A DNA stretch of 11,567 nucleotides, taken from assembly GCA_016875155.1 (NCBI GenBank), contig VGSD01000043.1, forward strand, positions 1-11,567. The letters run 5' to 3'. The DNA is from Deltaproteobacteria bacterium. Its GTDB lineage: Bacteria; Desulfobacterota; BSN033; UBA1163. Positions 3,967-11,450 of this stretch are shown here, one piece after another; positions within the stretch are counted from its first letter, which is position 1; each line of letters starts with the position of its first letter. The position numbers and the translations under genes are program-made. The notes beneath the pieces were generated by a model, which was not told the DNA's origin, made no database searches, and worked only from the letters and a program-made list of their open reading frames with translations.

Positions 3967-5664
3967 ATGATAGGTGTAATTGTTTCTGAAAAAGAAGTGG
4001 AACCTGTAATTGAATTTTTTGAACTTTTTAAAACGCCCTGGGAATTTTATACCCCCGGACAAAATTACAATGTCCTTCTCTCTACGAAACATTGCATACC
4101 ACAGACAAATCAAAAACTGACAATCCTCTTTAGTTCGGATGAAGATAAGACAGGACTTTTTGAAGAAATATCGGCGGGAACAAAGTATAAAAATATCACG
4201 GCAAATTATGAGAGTCTTGAAGCTCCAATTTATGGAAACCTTTTGACTTTTAAAGGAAAGGGGCAGCCCATTCTGTTTAAGGAAAGAGAAGTGGCAGGAT
4301 TAAAAATTAACCGGTCTTCTTCCACTATCATTATTTTGGGATATGATCTGTTTAAAGAGGTCCATCATTTGCTTTCTGTGGGACAGCCCAAAGAGAAAGC
4401 TCATATTCCGACCCTTGATATCCATATTTCCCTCCTTCGAAATATGATTAAAGAAGCCGGTATTCCATTGGTTGAGATTCCGCCCACTCCCCCGGGCTAT
4501 GAGTTTATGGCCTGCCTGACGCACGATATCGATTTTGCAGGGATCCGAGAGCATACACTCGATCACACCACGCTTGGCTTCATCTACCGGGCCTCAATCT
4601 GGTCCCTGGCCAGGTATCTCATGGGAAAATTATCGCTACGAAATTTAATGGAAAATTGGAGCGCAGTGATCAGGTTGCCCCTTGTCTATTTAGGTGTCGC
4701 AAAAGACTTTTGGCTCCAATTTGACGCCTATGCCGACATTGAAAGGGAATTCAAATCGACCTTTTTCTTCATCCCATTTAAAAACAGGCAGGGCAATCAT
4801 ATATCACCGAGTCGAGGCAGAAAACGGGCTACCCAATACGACATTTCCAATCTTTCTGAAATAGCAAAAGAATTGAGAGACAAGGGGTTTGAAATCGGAG
4901 TCCATGGGATAGACGCTTGGGTTAATTTGGGGAAGGCCCGTCAAGAACGGGATAGGATTTTGGAATATTTTAGCGGAGAAGAGAGTGGGGTAAGGATTCA
5001 CTGGCTCCTTATGAATAATGACACATTCAACCTCCTCGAGGAGGCAGGGTTTTCATACGATTCCACCATAGGGTATAACGAAGCGATAGGATACCGGGCG
5101 GGGACTCAGCAGGTATTTAAACCCTTCGGAGTAAAAAGGCTTTTGGAACTTCCACTGCATATTCAAGACACTGCACTATTCTTTCCGAAGAGAATGAATC
5201 TTTCAAACAATAAGGCCCTGGAATTGTGCGAAAGGGTGATTCGCAATGCCAAGTCTTACCATGGTGTCGTCACAACCCTCTGGCATGACCGAAGCTTAGG
5301 CCCGGAAAGGTTATGGAAAGAATTTTATATCAATCTGCTGGACAAGATAAAGGAACATAGGGTTTTTTTCGCCCCGGCAGGAGAGATTGTAAAATGGTTT
5401 CGAAGGCGTCGGACGGTAAAGTTCAAAGAGGTATGCCTCCAGCCCGACAGGATTAAGTTAATCTTGGATCACGACGGCAACAATGAGTATGGGGATAAAA
5501 CGCCTTCCCTGGTGGTTAGGCTCCATTACCCCAAACGTCAACATCCGGGGGATCAGAGTGCGCCCTCCATCGGGAACGATTACACAGAGGTCCTATTGAA
5601 CAGGGAGACTTTCCTGGAAGTTCCCTTCACCCCCTTTTCCTCCAATCGGGATTTCATGCATTGA
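3967..5664 (+). CDS. Large polysaccharide deacetylase-like protein with N-terminal extension
   Basis: This 565-residue protein has two parts. Residues 1 to about 175 are an alpha/beta extension (E-F-F-E-L-F-K-T-P-W-E-F-Y near the start) of a kind often placed before deacetylase domains in exopolysaccharide loci; I recall it as a DUF7033-like region. From about 180 a NodB-like domain follows, with H186-D187-I-D189, F-F-I-P-F-K-N-R (267-274), E-I-G-V-H-G-I-D-A-W (H313) and T-L-W-H-D (437-441). The usual second His of the H-x3-H pair is not at its expected place, so metal coordination may differ from that in the shorter upstream paralogue. The ATG at 3967 is the first possible start after an in-frame stop at 3955-3957; a GGAG lies 13 nt away. 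A 203-nt gap separates it from the first deacetylase. Confidence 0.8.
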   Translation: MIGVIVSEKEVEPVIEFFELFKTPWEFYTPGQNYNVLLSTKHCIPQTNQKLTILFSSDEDKTGLFEEISAGTKYKNITANYESLEAPIYGNLLTFKGKGQPILFKEREVAGLKINRSSSTIIILGYDLFKEVHHLLSVGQPKEKAHIPTLDIHISLLRNMIKEAGIPLVEIPPTPPGYEFMACLTHDIDFAGIREHTLDHTTLGFIYRASIWSLARYLMGKLSLRNLMENWSAVIRLPLVYLGVAKDFWLQFDAYADIEREFKSTFFFIPFKNRQGNHISPSRGRKRATQYDISNLSEIAKELRDKGFEIGVHGIDAWVNLGKARQERDRILEYFSGEESGVRIHWLLMNNDTFNLLEEAGFSYDSTIGYNEAIGYRAGTQQVFKPFGVKRLLELPLHIQDTALFFPKRMNLSNNKALELCERVIRNAKSYHGVVTTLWHDRSLGPERLWKEFYINLLDKIKEHRVFFAPAGEIVKWFRRRRTVKFKEVCLQPDRIKLILDHDGNNEYGDKTPSLVVRLHYPKRQHPGDQSAPSIGNDYTEVLLNRETFLEVPFTPFSSNRDFMH

Positions 5665-5705
5665 AGAATAATCCTTATGTCACTCCTCGAGAGCGCTCCG
5701 AGACG

Positions 5706-6872
5706 ATGAAAAAGAAGATTTGCATGATTGCGTACTCCAATTTTAAAACCGACCCTCGAATTCGGCGAGAATCGGAAGCGCTTACGAAGGACGGGAATGT
5801 GGTGAACTTTCTGGTCCTCGCCGAAAACGGTATGCCGAAAACCTATGAAATGAACGACGTCCATATCATCGAGCTCAATATGAGGAAACACCGGGGGCAG
5901 AAGAGCGCTTCCTATTTGCTGCCCTATTTGAAGTTCCTTGGCCTTGCCTTCTGGCATTGCTCAAGGCTGTTCTTAAGACGTCAGGTGGATATTGTTCATG
6001 TTCATAACATGCCAAATTTTCTTGTCCTGGCGGGTTTGCTTCCGCGACTGTTCGGCAAAAAGGTGATCTTGGACATACACGACTCAGTTCCAGAAACCTA
6101 TAGCAGCAAATTCGGGAAAGACTCAAAGATATTATACAGATTGTTGTGTTTGGAAGAGTCCCTTTGTTGTAGATTCGCAAATAAGCTCATTTGTGTAAAC
6201 GAGATCCAGCGGGAAAAATTAGTTGGCCGCGGAATCCCTTCTTCAAAAATGTCCATATTGCTAAACGTTCCTGACCCGGACATTTTCAAATTTCAAGCCA
6301 GGCAAGAGAATGGAAAGAAAAAGACATTTGATCTTGTTTATCATGGAACGATCGATCGGATGCTTGGAATCGATCTCGCGATCGAAGCTGTATCAAGGAT
6401 GATTCGCGAAATCCCTCAAATCCACCTTCACATTCTGGGGGAAGGAAGAAATCTTGAGGAATTTGAAAGCCTGAGCAGGGCGCTGGGCGTCGAAGCGAGG
6501 GTTCATTTTAGCAAGAATCCATTGCCTGTCGAGCAGCTTCCTGAGCTTCTAAGGAAAATGGACCTGGGCGTTATTCCGAACCGCCGAAATATGGCCACCG
6601 AGCTGATGCTGCCGGTGAAGTTACTGGAATATGTTGCGATGGGAATCCCGGTCATTTCGTCCAGGCTAAAAACCATTGAGCACTATTTTTCAGACAATAT
6701 GGTGACCTATTTTGAAGCTGGAAATGTGAAGTCAATGGCTAATGCCATTTTGGAATTATATCGCAATGAAAGAAAAAGACAGGTCCAGGTAGTCAACGCA
6801 AAGAAGTTTATTGGAAAATACGGCTGGGAAAAACACCAGCTCGAGCTCATTCGCTTGTATGAGGATCTATAG
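5706..6872 (+). CDS. GT4-family glycosyltransferase (GT-B fold)
   Basis: This 388-residue retaining glycosyltransferase of the GT4 type is likely to transfer a sugar from a nucleotide donor to a growing surface glycan on the cytoplasmic face of the membrane. The start is typical (M-K-K-K-I-C-M-I-A-Y, then D-P-R-I-R-R-E-S-E-A-L). The N-terminal domain includes V-D-I-V-H-V-H-N-M-P and I-L-D-I-H-D. The C-terminal donor domain opens with L-V-Y-H-G-T-I and includes I-L-G-E-G and L-P-V-K-L-L-E-Y-V-A-M-G-I-P-V-I-S, the family's donor-binding segment. I prefer ATG 5706 to an in-frame TTG at 5661, which overlaps the previous stop and adds 15 residues without family character. It begins 41 nt after the deacetylase-like gene, so the two are probably co-transcribed. 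Confidence 0.9.
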   Translation: MKKKICMIAYSNFKTDPRIRRESEALTKDGNVVNFLVLAENGMPKTYEMNDVHIIELNMRKHRGQKSASYLLPYLKFLGLAFWHCSRLFLRRQVDIVHVHNMPNFLVLAGLLPRLFGKKVILDIHDSVPETYSSKFGKDSKILYRLLCLEESLCCRFANKLICVNEIQREKLVGRGIPSSKMSILLNVPDPDIFKFQARQENGKKKTFDLVYHGTIDRMLGIDLAIEAVSRMIREIPQIHLHILGEGRNLEEFESLSRALGVEARVHFSKNPLPVEQLPELLRKMDLGVIPNRRNMATELMLPVKLLEYVAMGIPVISSRLKTIEHYFSDNMVTYFEAGNVKSMANAILELYRNERKRQVQVVNAKKFIGKYGWEKHQLELIRLYEDL

Positions 6873-6884
6873 ACGTTACAGATT

Positions 6885-6995
6885 CCATGTTTCATGTTCC
6901 AAGTTTAAACATCCAATATCCAACTTTTTTTCTTGAAACCCGAAACCTGCAACCTGTAACTTTTTTTAACTTGTAACCCGCAATCCGTAACGGAA
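6885..6995 (+). repeat. Heptad repeat array R5 (three sub-arrays)
   Basis: Six units at 6885-6926 (CCATGTT, TCATGTT, CCAAGTT, TAAACAT, CCAATAT, CCAACTT) have a different consensus but the same 7-nt period. A T-run follows, then AACCCGA, AACCTGC, AACCTGT and AACTTTT (6937-6964), a further T-run, and AACTTGT, AACCCGC, AATCCGT and AACGGAA (6968-6995). The last unit merges with the Shine-Dalgarno sequence of the next gene. The array occupies almost the whole 133-nt gap. Confidence 0.85.
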
Positions 6996-7005
6996 GGAGT
7001 TTAAG

Positions 7006-8028
7006 ATGCTGAACATAGCCCAAATCGGTGTTGGTTACTGGGGTCCAAATCTTCTTAGAAATCTGGTGGCAAACAGGAGGTGCAAGGTTAAGGCCGCGGT
7101 TGATCTCTCGGAGGAGCGGCGCAGATATGTCCAGGACCTCTATCCGGCTATTCGGGTGACGGATGATGTGAACGAGGTGTTTCAGGACGAAGAAATCGGG
7201 GCAGTGGTCATTGCGACTCCTGTGGCGACCCATTACAGCCTTGCGCTTAGAGCGCTGGAGGCGGAGAAACATATCCTGGTTGAAAAACCGCTTGCGAGGA
7301 GCGTGGCGGAGGTGGAACAGATAGGAAAGGTTGCGCGTGAAAAGGATCTTTTGGCAATGGTCGGGCATACCTTCCTGTTTAATGCCGCGGTCCGTTATGT
7401 GAAGGAACTGATTGACACAGGCAAACTGGGCCAGATTCGATACATCTATAGCCAGAGACTGAACCTTGGGCGCATTCGCTCGGATGTCGATGCGTTATGG
7501 AACTTTGCACCACATGACATTAGCATTATCCAGTACTGGCTCGGCGACCCAAGACCGCTCTCCGTAATGCGAAGCGGTATGGCTTACATCCAGAAAGATA
7601 TCGAAGATGTTGTTTTCATGAACATCATTTATCCAAACAATATCATGGCAAATATTCATGTCAGTTGGCTCGATCCGCAGAGGGCCCGTTCAATGACGAT
7701 TGTGGGCTCCCAGAAAATGGTTGTTTATGACGACACGGCTGAAAATAAGATTGCCATCTACGACAAGGGGATAGATCAAATGGCCGTGTTGGGTCAAAAC
7801 ATGGATTACGATAACCAGAACTTTCAGACGTTCAACCAACGATCTGGAGATGTGGTGTTGCCTAAGATCGACTTTAAAGAACCGCTCAGGGTGGAAATCG
7901 AACATTTTATCGATTGCATAGAGAAGGGAACGAAATGCTTGACGGGAGTGGACCACGCCCAAAAGGTGGTGGAAATCCTGGCTGCCGGTAACGGTCAGAT
8001 CCCCTTAGCAAAAGACATCAAAAAATAG
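7006..8028 (+). CDS. Gfo/Idh/MocA-family nucleotide-sugar dehydrogenase
   Basis: This 340-residue NAD(P)-dependent oxidoreductase has a Rossmann motif near the N-terminus (Q-I-G-V-G-Y-W-G, residues 6-13), the family signature E93-K94-P95 and the substrate-domain segment N-F-A-P-H-D-I-S with H170 as probable catalytic base. Proteins of this type next to a DegT aminotransferase often oxidise the C3 hydroxyl of a UDP-sugar, as WbpB/WlbA do on UDP-N-acetylglucosaminuronate. The 3-keto sugar is then aminated. The exact substrate cannot be read from sequence. GGAAGGAG (6992-6999) is well placed for ATG 7006. The length is normal. Only 15 nt separate it from the next gene, so the two form one unit. 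Confidence 0.9.
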   Translation: MLNIAQIGVGYWGPNLLRNLVANRRCKVKAAVDLSEERRRYVQDLYPAIRVTDDVNEVFQDEEIGAVVIATPVATHYSLALRALEAEKHILVEKPLARSVAEVEQIGKVAREKDLLAMVGHTFLFNAAVRYVKELIDTGKLGQIRYIYSQRLNLGRIRSDVDALWNFAPHDISIIQYWLGDPRPLSVMRSGMAYIQKDIEDVVFMNIIYPNNIMANIHVSWLDPQRARSMTIVGSQKMVVYDDTAENKIAIYDKGIDQMAVLGQNMDYDNQNFQTFNQRSGDVVLPKIDFKEPLRVEIEHFIDCIEKGTKCLTGVDHAQKVVEILAAGNGQIPLAKDIKK

Positions 8029-8043
8029 GAAGAAGGCCTTCAC

Positions 8044-9045
8044 ATGGAAACGATGGACAATAACCGACATATAAAAGTTGCGCTGGTTTGTACTGCAGGT
8101 GGCCATTTTGAACAGATGACCAATCTATCGGACTTTTACAACCTGTACCAACACTTCTGGATAACCAACAGAAATAGGCAGACCGAGAGTCATCTCAAGC
8201 AGGAGCGGGTATACTATATAAATTCGGCCCACTTTAAAAAACCCTGGGCCTATTTTCGCCAGATCTTCCCGGTGCTCAAGGCCTTTGCTAAAGAGAAGCC
8301 AACGCACATTTTGTCCACAGGATCGGGGCGCACGACTTTAATTCCTTTTCTTCTCTCCCGGTTTTTTAAGGCAAGCTTCATTCACATTGACACCTTTTCC
8401 AGAGTTTACGGCTATTCGAAGTTCGGGACCTTTATGCTGAAGACCCACAATAAAATATACACCCAATGGGAGGACCCGACGAATAGAAATGCAACCTACA
8501 TTGGGCCGATTTTTAAACAGCAGGGAAACCGCAACCAATCCAACGGTTCAAGACACATATTTGTCACTGTAGGCACAAGAAGCGAACCGTTTACGAGGCT
8601 GCTAAAATCGGTTGAAACATTGGTAACCAATGGCACGATAAAAGAGAAAGTCATTGTTCAGGCAGGGCACACAAACTTTAAAACAAGCTGTGCCGAAGTG
8701 TTCGATTTTTGTGGTTCGGAAGAGATTGACCGGCTTATCGCCAATGCGAGCTATGTCATTACGCAGGAAAGCGCTGGGGTTGGGACCCAGTGTTTAAGGC
8801 ACGGGACGAGGTTTATCGTCATGCCGAGAGATTATCGATATGGAGAACTGAACACCAAAAGCGATATGAACGAAGACCTGCATTACAAGCTCCAGGAATT
8901 GGGGTATACGAAGGTTGTAAAAGACACAACGGATCTTGAAAAGGCCATCTTGGACATCAAATCATTAAAAACAGGGTTCCATTTCGACAACACCCTTGCC
9001 ATCCAGACCCTCAAACAAATCATAGAAGGGAACCGTATTCAGTAG
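8044..9045 (+). CDS. Fused Alg14-Alg13-type (PssD-PssE/EpsE-EpsF-like) glycosyltransferase
   Basis: This 333-residue protein joins two halves that are usually separate subunits. Residues 10 to about 155 are Alg14/PssD-like: A-L-V-C-T-A-G-G-H-F-E-Q (G19-G20-H21), then I-L-S-T-G-S-G (89-95) and F-I-H-I-D-T. Residues 171-330 are Alg13/PssE-like: H-I-F-V-T-V-G-T, V-I-V-Q-A-G-H-T, I-T-Q-E-S-A-G-V-G-T and F-I-V-M-P-R. A polar, Asn- and Gln-rich linker (158-170) connects them. Such enzymes add the second sugar to a lipid-linked acceptor at the cytoplasmic membrane. The donor-domain motif usually written S-H-A-G is Q-E-S-A-G here. No strong transmembrane helix is evident. GGAAGAAGG (8028-8036) precedes the ATG. 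Confidence 0.87.
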   Translation: METMDNNRHIKVALVCTAGGHFEQMTNLSDFYNLYQHFWITNRNRQTESHLKQERVYYINSAHFKKPWAYFRQIFPVLKAFAKEKPTHILSTGSGRTTLIPFLLSRFFKASFIHIDTFSRVYGYSKFGTFMLKTHNKIYTQWEDPTNRNATYIGPIFKQQGNRNQSNGSRHIFVTVGTRSEPFTRLLKSVETLVTNGTIKEKVIVQAGHTNFKTSCAEVFDFCGSEEIDRLIANASYVITQESAGVGTQCLRHGTRFIVMPRDYRYGELNTKSDMNEDLHYKLQELGYTKVVKDTTDLEKAILDIKSLKTGFHFDNTLAIQTLKQIIEGNRIQ

Positions 9046-9058
9046 TCAGGGGTCAGAC
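9046..9058. repeat. 13-nt repeat, inverted copy at 11438-11450
   Basis: TCAGGGGTCAGAC follows the stop codon at 9043-9045 directly. Its exact reverse complement lies at 11438-11450, next to the end of an IS3-type element. Motifs built on GGGGTCAGAC are widespread short repeats in environmental bacteria (from memory). The rest of 9059-9161 is AT-rich and shows no gene. Confidence 0.7.
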
Positions 9059-9161
9059 GCAAGGATTGAGGAGCAGGATCCCAGGACAAAGCTTTTTATC
9101 CACCATTCAATCATTCTGGGTTTTTATTTTTATTCTTACTTCCTTGCTCATTGAAACAAAT

Positions 9162-9196
9162 AACCCGTAACCTGTAACTCGAAACTTGCAATCTCT
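9162..9196 (+). repeat. Heptad repeat array R6
   Basis: Five phased units: AACCCGT, AACCTGT, AACTCGA, AACTTGC and AATCTCT. It is directly followed by TTGGAGG and the aminotransferase start, so it lies in that gene's leader. Confidence 0.85.
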
Positions 9197-9210
9197 TTGG
9201 AGGTTAGCTC

Positions 9211-10359
9211 ATGACCATTCCCCTTGTCGATCTAAAAGCCCAGTACGAATCCATCAAACCCGAGATCGATTCAGCCATTTCCAAAGTTATTTCCGAATCT
9301 GCTTTTGTAGGGGGCCCTTTTGTTGAATCCTTTGAAAAGGCTTTTGCCGAATTCTGCAACGCGAAGCACTGTATCGGTGTAGGAAATGGGACAGACGCAC
9401 TCTTTATCGCTTTGAAAACATTGGGGATAGGACCCGGAGATGAAGTTGTCGTTCCTGCCAACAGCTTCATCGCCACCTCTGAAGCCGTAACATTAACAGG
9501 TGCAAGAGTGGTATTCGTTGATATTGACCCCAAAACCTACAACATAGATCCCAATAAACTCGAAGATTGTGTTAAGGCACGCTATGCGCTATGCTCCATG
9601 CACTCTGTTAATCGCCTTAAGGCGATCATACCCGTTCACCTCTACGGCCAGCCTGCTGATATGGATCCGATTTTAGAGATTGCTCGAAAGTATGACCTTA
9701 AAGTGTTAGAAGATTCTGCGCAGGCCCACGGGGCAGAATATAAAGGTCGGAAAATTGGCTCCTTAGGAGACATGGCTTGCTTCAGCTTTTTCCCAGGGAA
9801 AAATCTTGGAGCCTATGGCGATGGTGGAGCGATCATTACAAACGATGACAGTTTGGCGCTGAAAGCGCGGATGTATGCAAATCACGGTAGGATTGCCAAG
9901 TATGACCATGAAATGGAGGGTATAAACAGCCGCCTTGATGGCCTCCAGGCCGCCATTCTGAAAGTTAAATTGGGGCACCTTTCTGAATGGACAGAAATAC
10001 GTAGAAATAACGCATACTTATATAACGAACTTCTTAAAGATACGGATTTGGTAATCCCCCATGAGATCGAAGGAGTGAAGGCGGTTTATCATTTATATGT
10101 TGTGAGAGTTAAACAGGAATTGAGAGAAAAACTTCAGCAACACTTGAAATCTAATAGTATTTCAACTGGAATCCATTACCCCATTGCCCTCCCAAACCTG
10201 AGAGCTTACTTCTATTTAAATCACAATGGAGACGAATTCCCTGAGGCAACAAGAGCTTCACATGAAATTCTATCTTTACCAATGTTTTCGGAGTTGATTA
10301 AATCACAAATATATTACATCAGTGATGTTATAAATCATTTCGTGTCACTTAACTCTTAA
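9211..10359 (+). CDS. DegT/DnrJ/EryC1/StrS-family PLP sugar aminotransferase
   Basis: This 382-residue pyridoxal-phosphate enzyme aminates a keto sugar nucleotide, most plausibly the 3-keto product of the dehydrogenase at 7006-8028 (WbpE/WlbC-like role, inferred). The start [10 protein letters not shown] is typical. G-N-G-T-D-A-L (58-64) binds phosphate, E-D-S-A-Q (167-171) contacts the cofactor ring, and [14 protein letters not shown] carries the Schiff-base lysine, K197. The C-terminal R/H-x-Y-P-type segment is present (T-G-I-H-Y-P). Between K-L-E-D-C-V-K and [12 protein letters not shown] there are about 11 more residues than usual, coded by 7-nt repeats. GGAGG lies just upstream of ATG 9211. 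No acetyltransferase partner is in the window. Confidence 0.93.
   Translation: MTIPLVDLKAQYESIKPEIDSAISKVISESAFVGGPFVESFEKAFAEFCNAKHCIGVGNGTDALFIALKTLGIGPGDEVVVPANSFIATSEAVTLTGARVVFVDIDPKTYNIDPNKLEDCVKARYALCSMHSVNRLKAIIPVHLYGQPADMDPILEIARKYDLKVLEDSAQAHGAEYKGRKIGSLGDMACFSFFPGKNLGAYGDGGAIITNDDSLALKARMYANHGRIAKYDHEMEGINSRLDGLQAAILKVKLGHLSEWTEIRRNNAYLYNELLKDTDLVIPHEIEGVKAVYHLYVVRVKQELREKLQQHLKSNSISTGIHYPIALPNLRAYFYLNHNGDEFPEATRASHEILSLPMFSELIKSQIYYISDVINHFVSLNS
9582..9609 (+). repeat. Heptad array R7 inside the aminotransferase coding sequence
   Basis: Four phased 7-nt units: CTATGCG, CTATGCT, CCATGCA and CTCTGTT. They encode roughly residues 124-133 ([10 protein letters not shown]), where related aminotransferases, as I recall them, pass directly from an A-I-T-P-R-T-like turn to the A-I-I-P-V-H-L-Y-G strand. 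Insert length estimated at about 33 nt. Confidence 0.65.
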
Positions 10360-10390
10360 AAAATTACAATCCATTAGTCCTTTATCTTCT

Positions 10391-10524
10391 CCAATGATCC
10401 ATGATCTTTTTCCCCTGTTCCTTGGTGTTTGAACCTTGTGGCTTTATCTATTAACTTGCAACTTGAAATCTGAAACTATTTTATTGGTTTCTTTTACCAC
10501 TTAACACTATACATTGTACACTCA
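10391..10524 (+). repeat. Heptad repeat array R8 (degenerate, several sub-families)
   Basis: The gap before the GT2 gene holds CCAATGA/TCCATGA (10391-10404), then AACTTGC, AACTTGA, AATCTGA and AACTATT (10453-10480), and finally CCACTTA, ACACTAT, ACATTGT and ACACTCA (10497-10524). The last unit ends 2 nt before the ATG at 10527. No Shine-Dalgarno sequence or clear promoter is visible in the gap. Confidence 0.7.
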
Positions 10525-10526
10525 AA

Positions 10527-11396
10527 ATGCTGTCCTACGTTTTAATCACTCCCGCACGGAATGAGGCTGAATTTATCGGAAAAACAATTGAATCCGTAAT
10601 TTGGCAGACTTTATTGCCGAAAAGGTGGGTCATTGTCAGTGATGGCTCAACGGATGGGACTGATGATGTGGTTAAGAAATACCTGGGTGAACATAAGTTT
10701 ATTTCACTTATTCGAATGCCTGATCACCCTGACCGGCAGTTTGCATCCAAGGTGAACTGCTTCAACAACGGTTATCAGCAGTTGAAAAATGAAACTTACG
10801 ATATTATAGGAAACCTCGATGCAGATATCACCTTTGGGCCGGATTATTTTGAATTTTTGCTCGAGAAGTTTGTCAGGAATCCGAAGCTCGGAGTGGCTGG
10901 AACGCCATTTGTGGAAAATGAGGTTCATTATGATTACAGGTTTACGAATATTGAGCATGTCTCCGGAGCCTGCCAGCTCTTTAGGCGTGAATGTTTTGAG
11001 GAAATAGGGGGGTATGTTCCAATCAAGGGCGGTGGTATCGATTGGGTGGCTGTAACAACAGCCAGGATGAAGGGTTGGAAGACAAGAACGTTTACAGAAA
11101 AAATATGTTTTCATCATCGCACCATCGGAACTGGCTCGGTTAGCAAGATAAGGGGGGTTTTCCACCACGGGCAGAAGGATTATTATTTGGGTGGGCATCC
11201 ACTTTGGGAGTTGTTCCGAGGAGTATACCAAATGAGTAGGAGGCCATACATCTTATCAGGTCTAATGATACTTCTGGGCTTTTTCTGGGCTATGTTTCGC
11301 CGAGTTAAAAGACCTGTTTCAGATGAACTTATACAGTTTCACAGAGCGGAGCAGATTCGACGTTTAAGGAGAAGGATACTAAAACACGAAAAATAA
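10527..11396 (+). CDS. GT2-family glycosyltransferase with C-terminal membrane segment
   Basis: This 289-residue inverting GT-A glycosyltransferase, probably membrane-attached, extends or initiates a surface glycan. Motifs in order: I-T-P-A-R-N-E-A (7-14), V-I-V-S-D-G-S-T-D-G-T (35-45), the metal-binding N-L-D-A-D (D98-A-D100), H-V-S-G-A-C-Q-L-F-R-R-E (144-155), G-G-G-I-D-W (168-173, catalytic acid region) and H-H-R (196-198). A hydrophobic helix, residues 241-257 (Y-I-L-S-G-L-M...), is followed by a basic tail, which suggests anchoring with the catalytic domain in the cytoplasm. The start at M-L-S-Y-V-L-I-T-P-A is right for the family, although no ribosome-binding site precedes it. The gene is separated from the aminotransferase by repeat array R8. 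Confidence 0.92.
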   Translation: MLSYVLITPARNEAEFIGKTIESVIWQTLLPKRWVIVSDGSTDGTDDVVKKYLGEHKFISLIRMPDHPDRQFASKVNCFNNGYQQLKNETYDIIGNLDADITFGPDYFEFLLEKFVRNPKLGVAGTPFVENEVHYDYRFTNIEHVSGACQLFRRECFEEIGGYVPIKGGGIDWVAVTTARMKGWKTRTFTEKICFHHRTIGTGSVSKIRGVFHHGQKDYYLGGHPLWELFRGVYQMSRRPYILSGLMILLGFFWAMFRRVKRPVSDELIQFHRAEQIRRLRRRILKHEK

Positions 11397-11437
11397 GCCT
11401 CAAGTGGATAAGAAGTTTGAAAGAGAATGTTAAGAAT

Positions 11438-11450
11438 GTCTGACCCCTGA
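11438..11450. repeat. 13-nt repeat, inverted copy of 9046-9058
   Basis: GTCTGACCCCTGA is the exact reverse complement of the 13-mer after the Alg14-Alg13 gene. It abuts the presumed IS end at 11451. The pair brackets the aminotransferase and GT2 genes. Confidence 0.7.

Noticed and set aside
7690..7962. Minus-strand open frames within the dehydrogenase and other polysaccharide genes
   Set aside because: They are antisense shadows of well-supported genes, with no promoter or ribosome-binding signal.
8521..8550. AACCGCAACC-like sequence in the Alg14-Alg13 linker as a third in-frame heptad insertion
   Set aside because: The spacing is 6 then irregular, with no clear 7-nt phase over several units; an ordinary linker explains it.
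9080..9134. CCCAG ... CTGGG followed by a T-rich tract as a terminator after the Alg14-Alg13 gene
   Set aside because: The stem is 5 bp with a 31-nt loop; the T-rich run is interrupted. Too weak to call.
10704..11231. A 175-codon minus-strand open frame inside the GT2 gene
   Set aside because: It is fully opposite a gene with all expected GT2 motifs; the antisense peptide has no recognisable domain.
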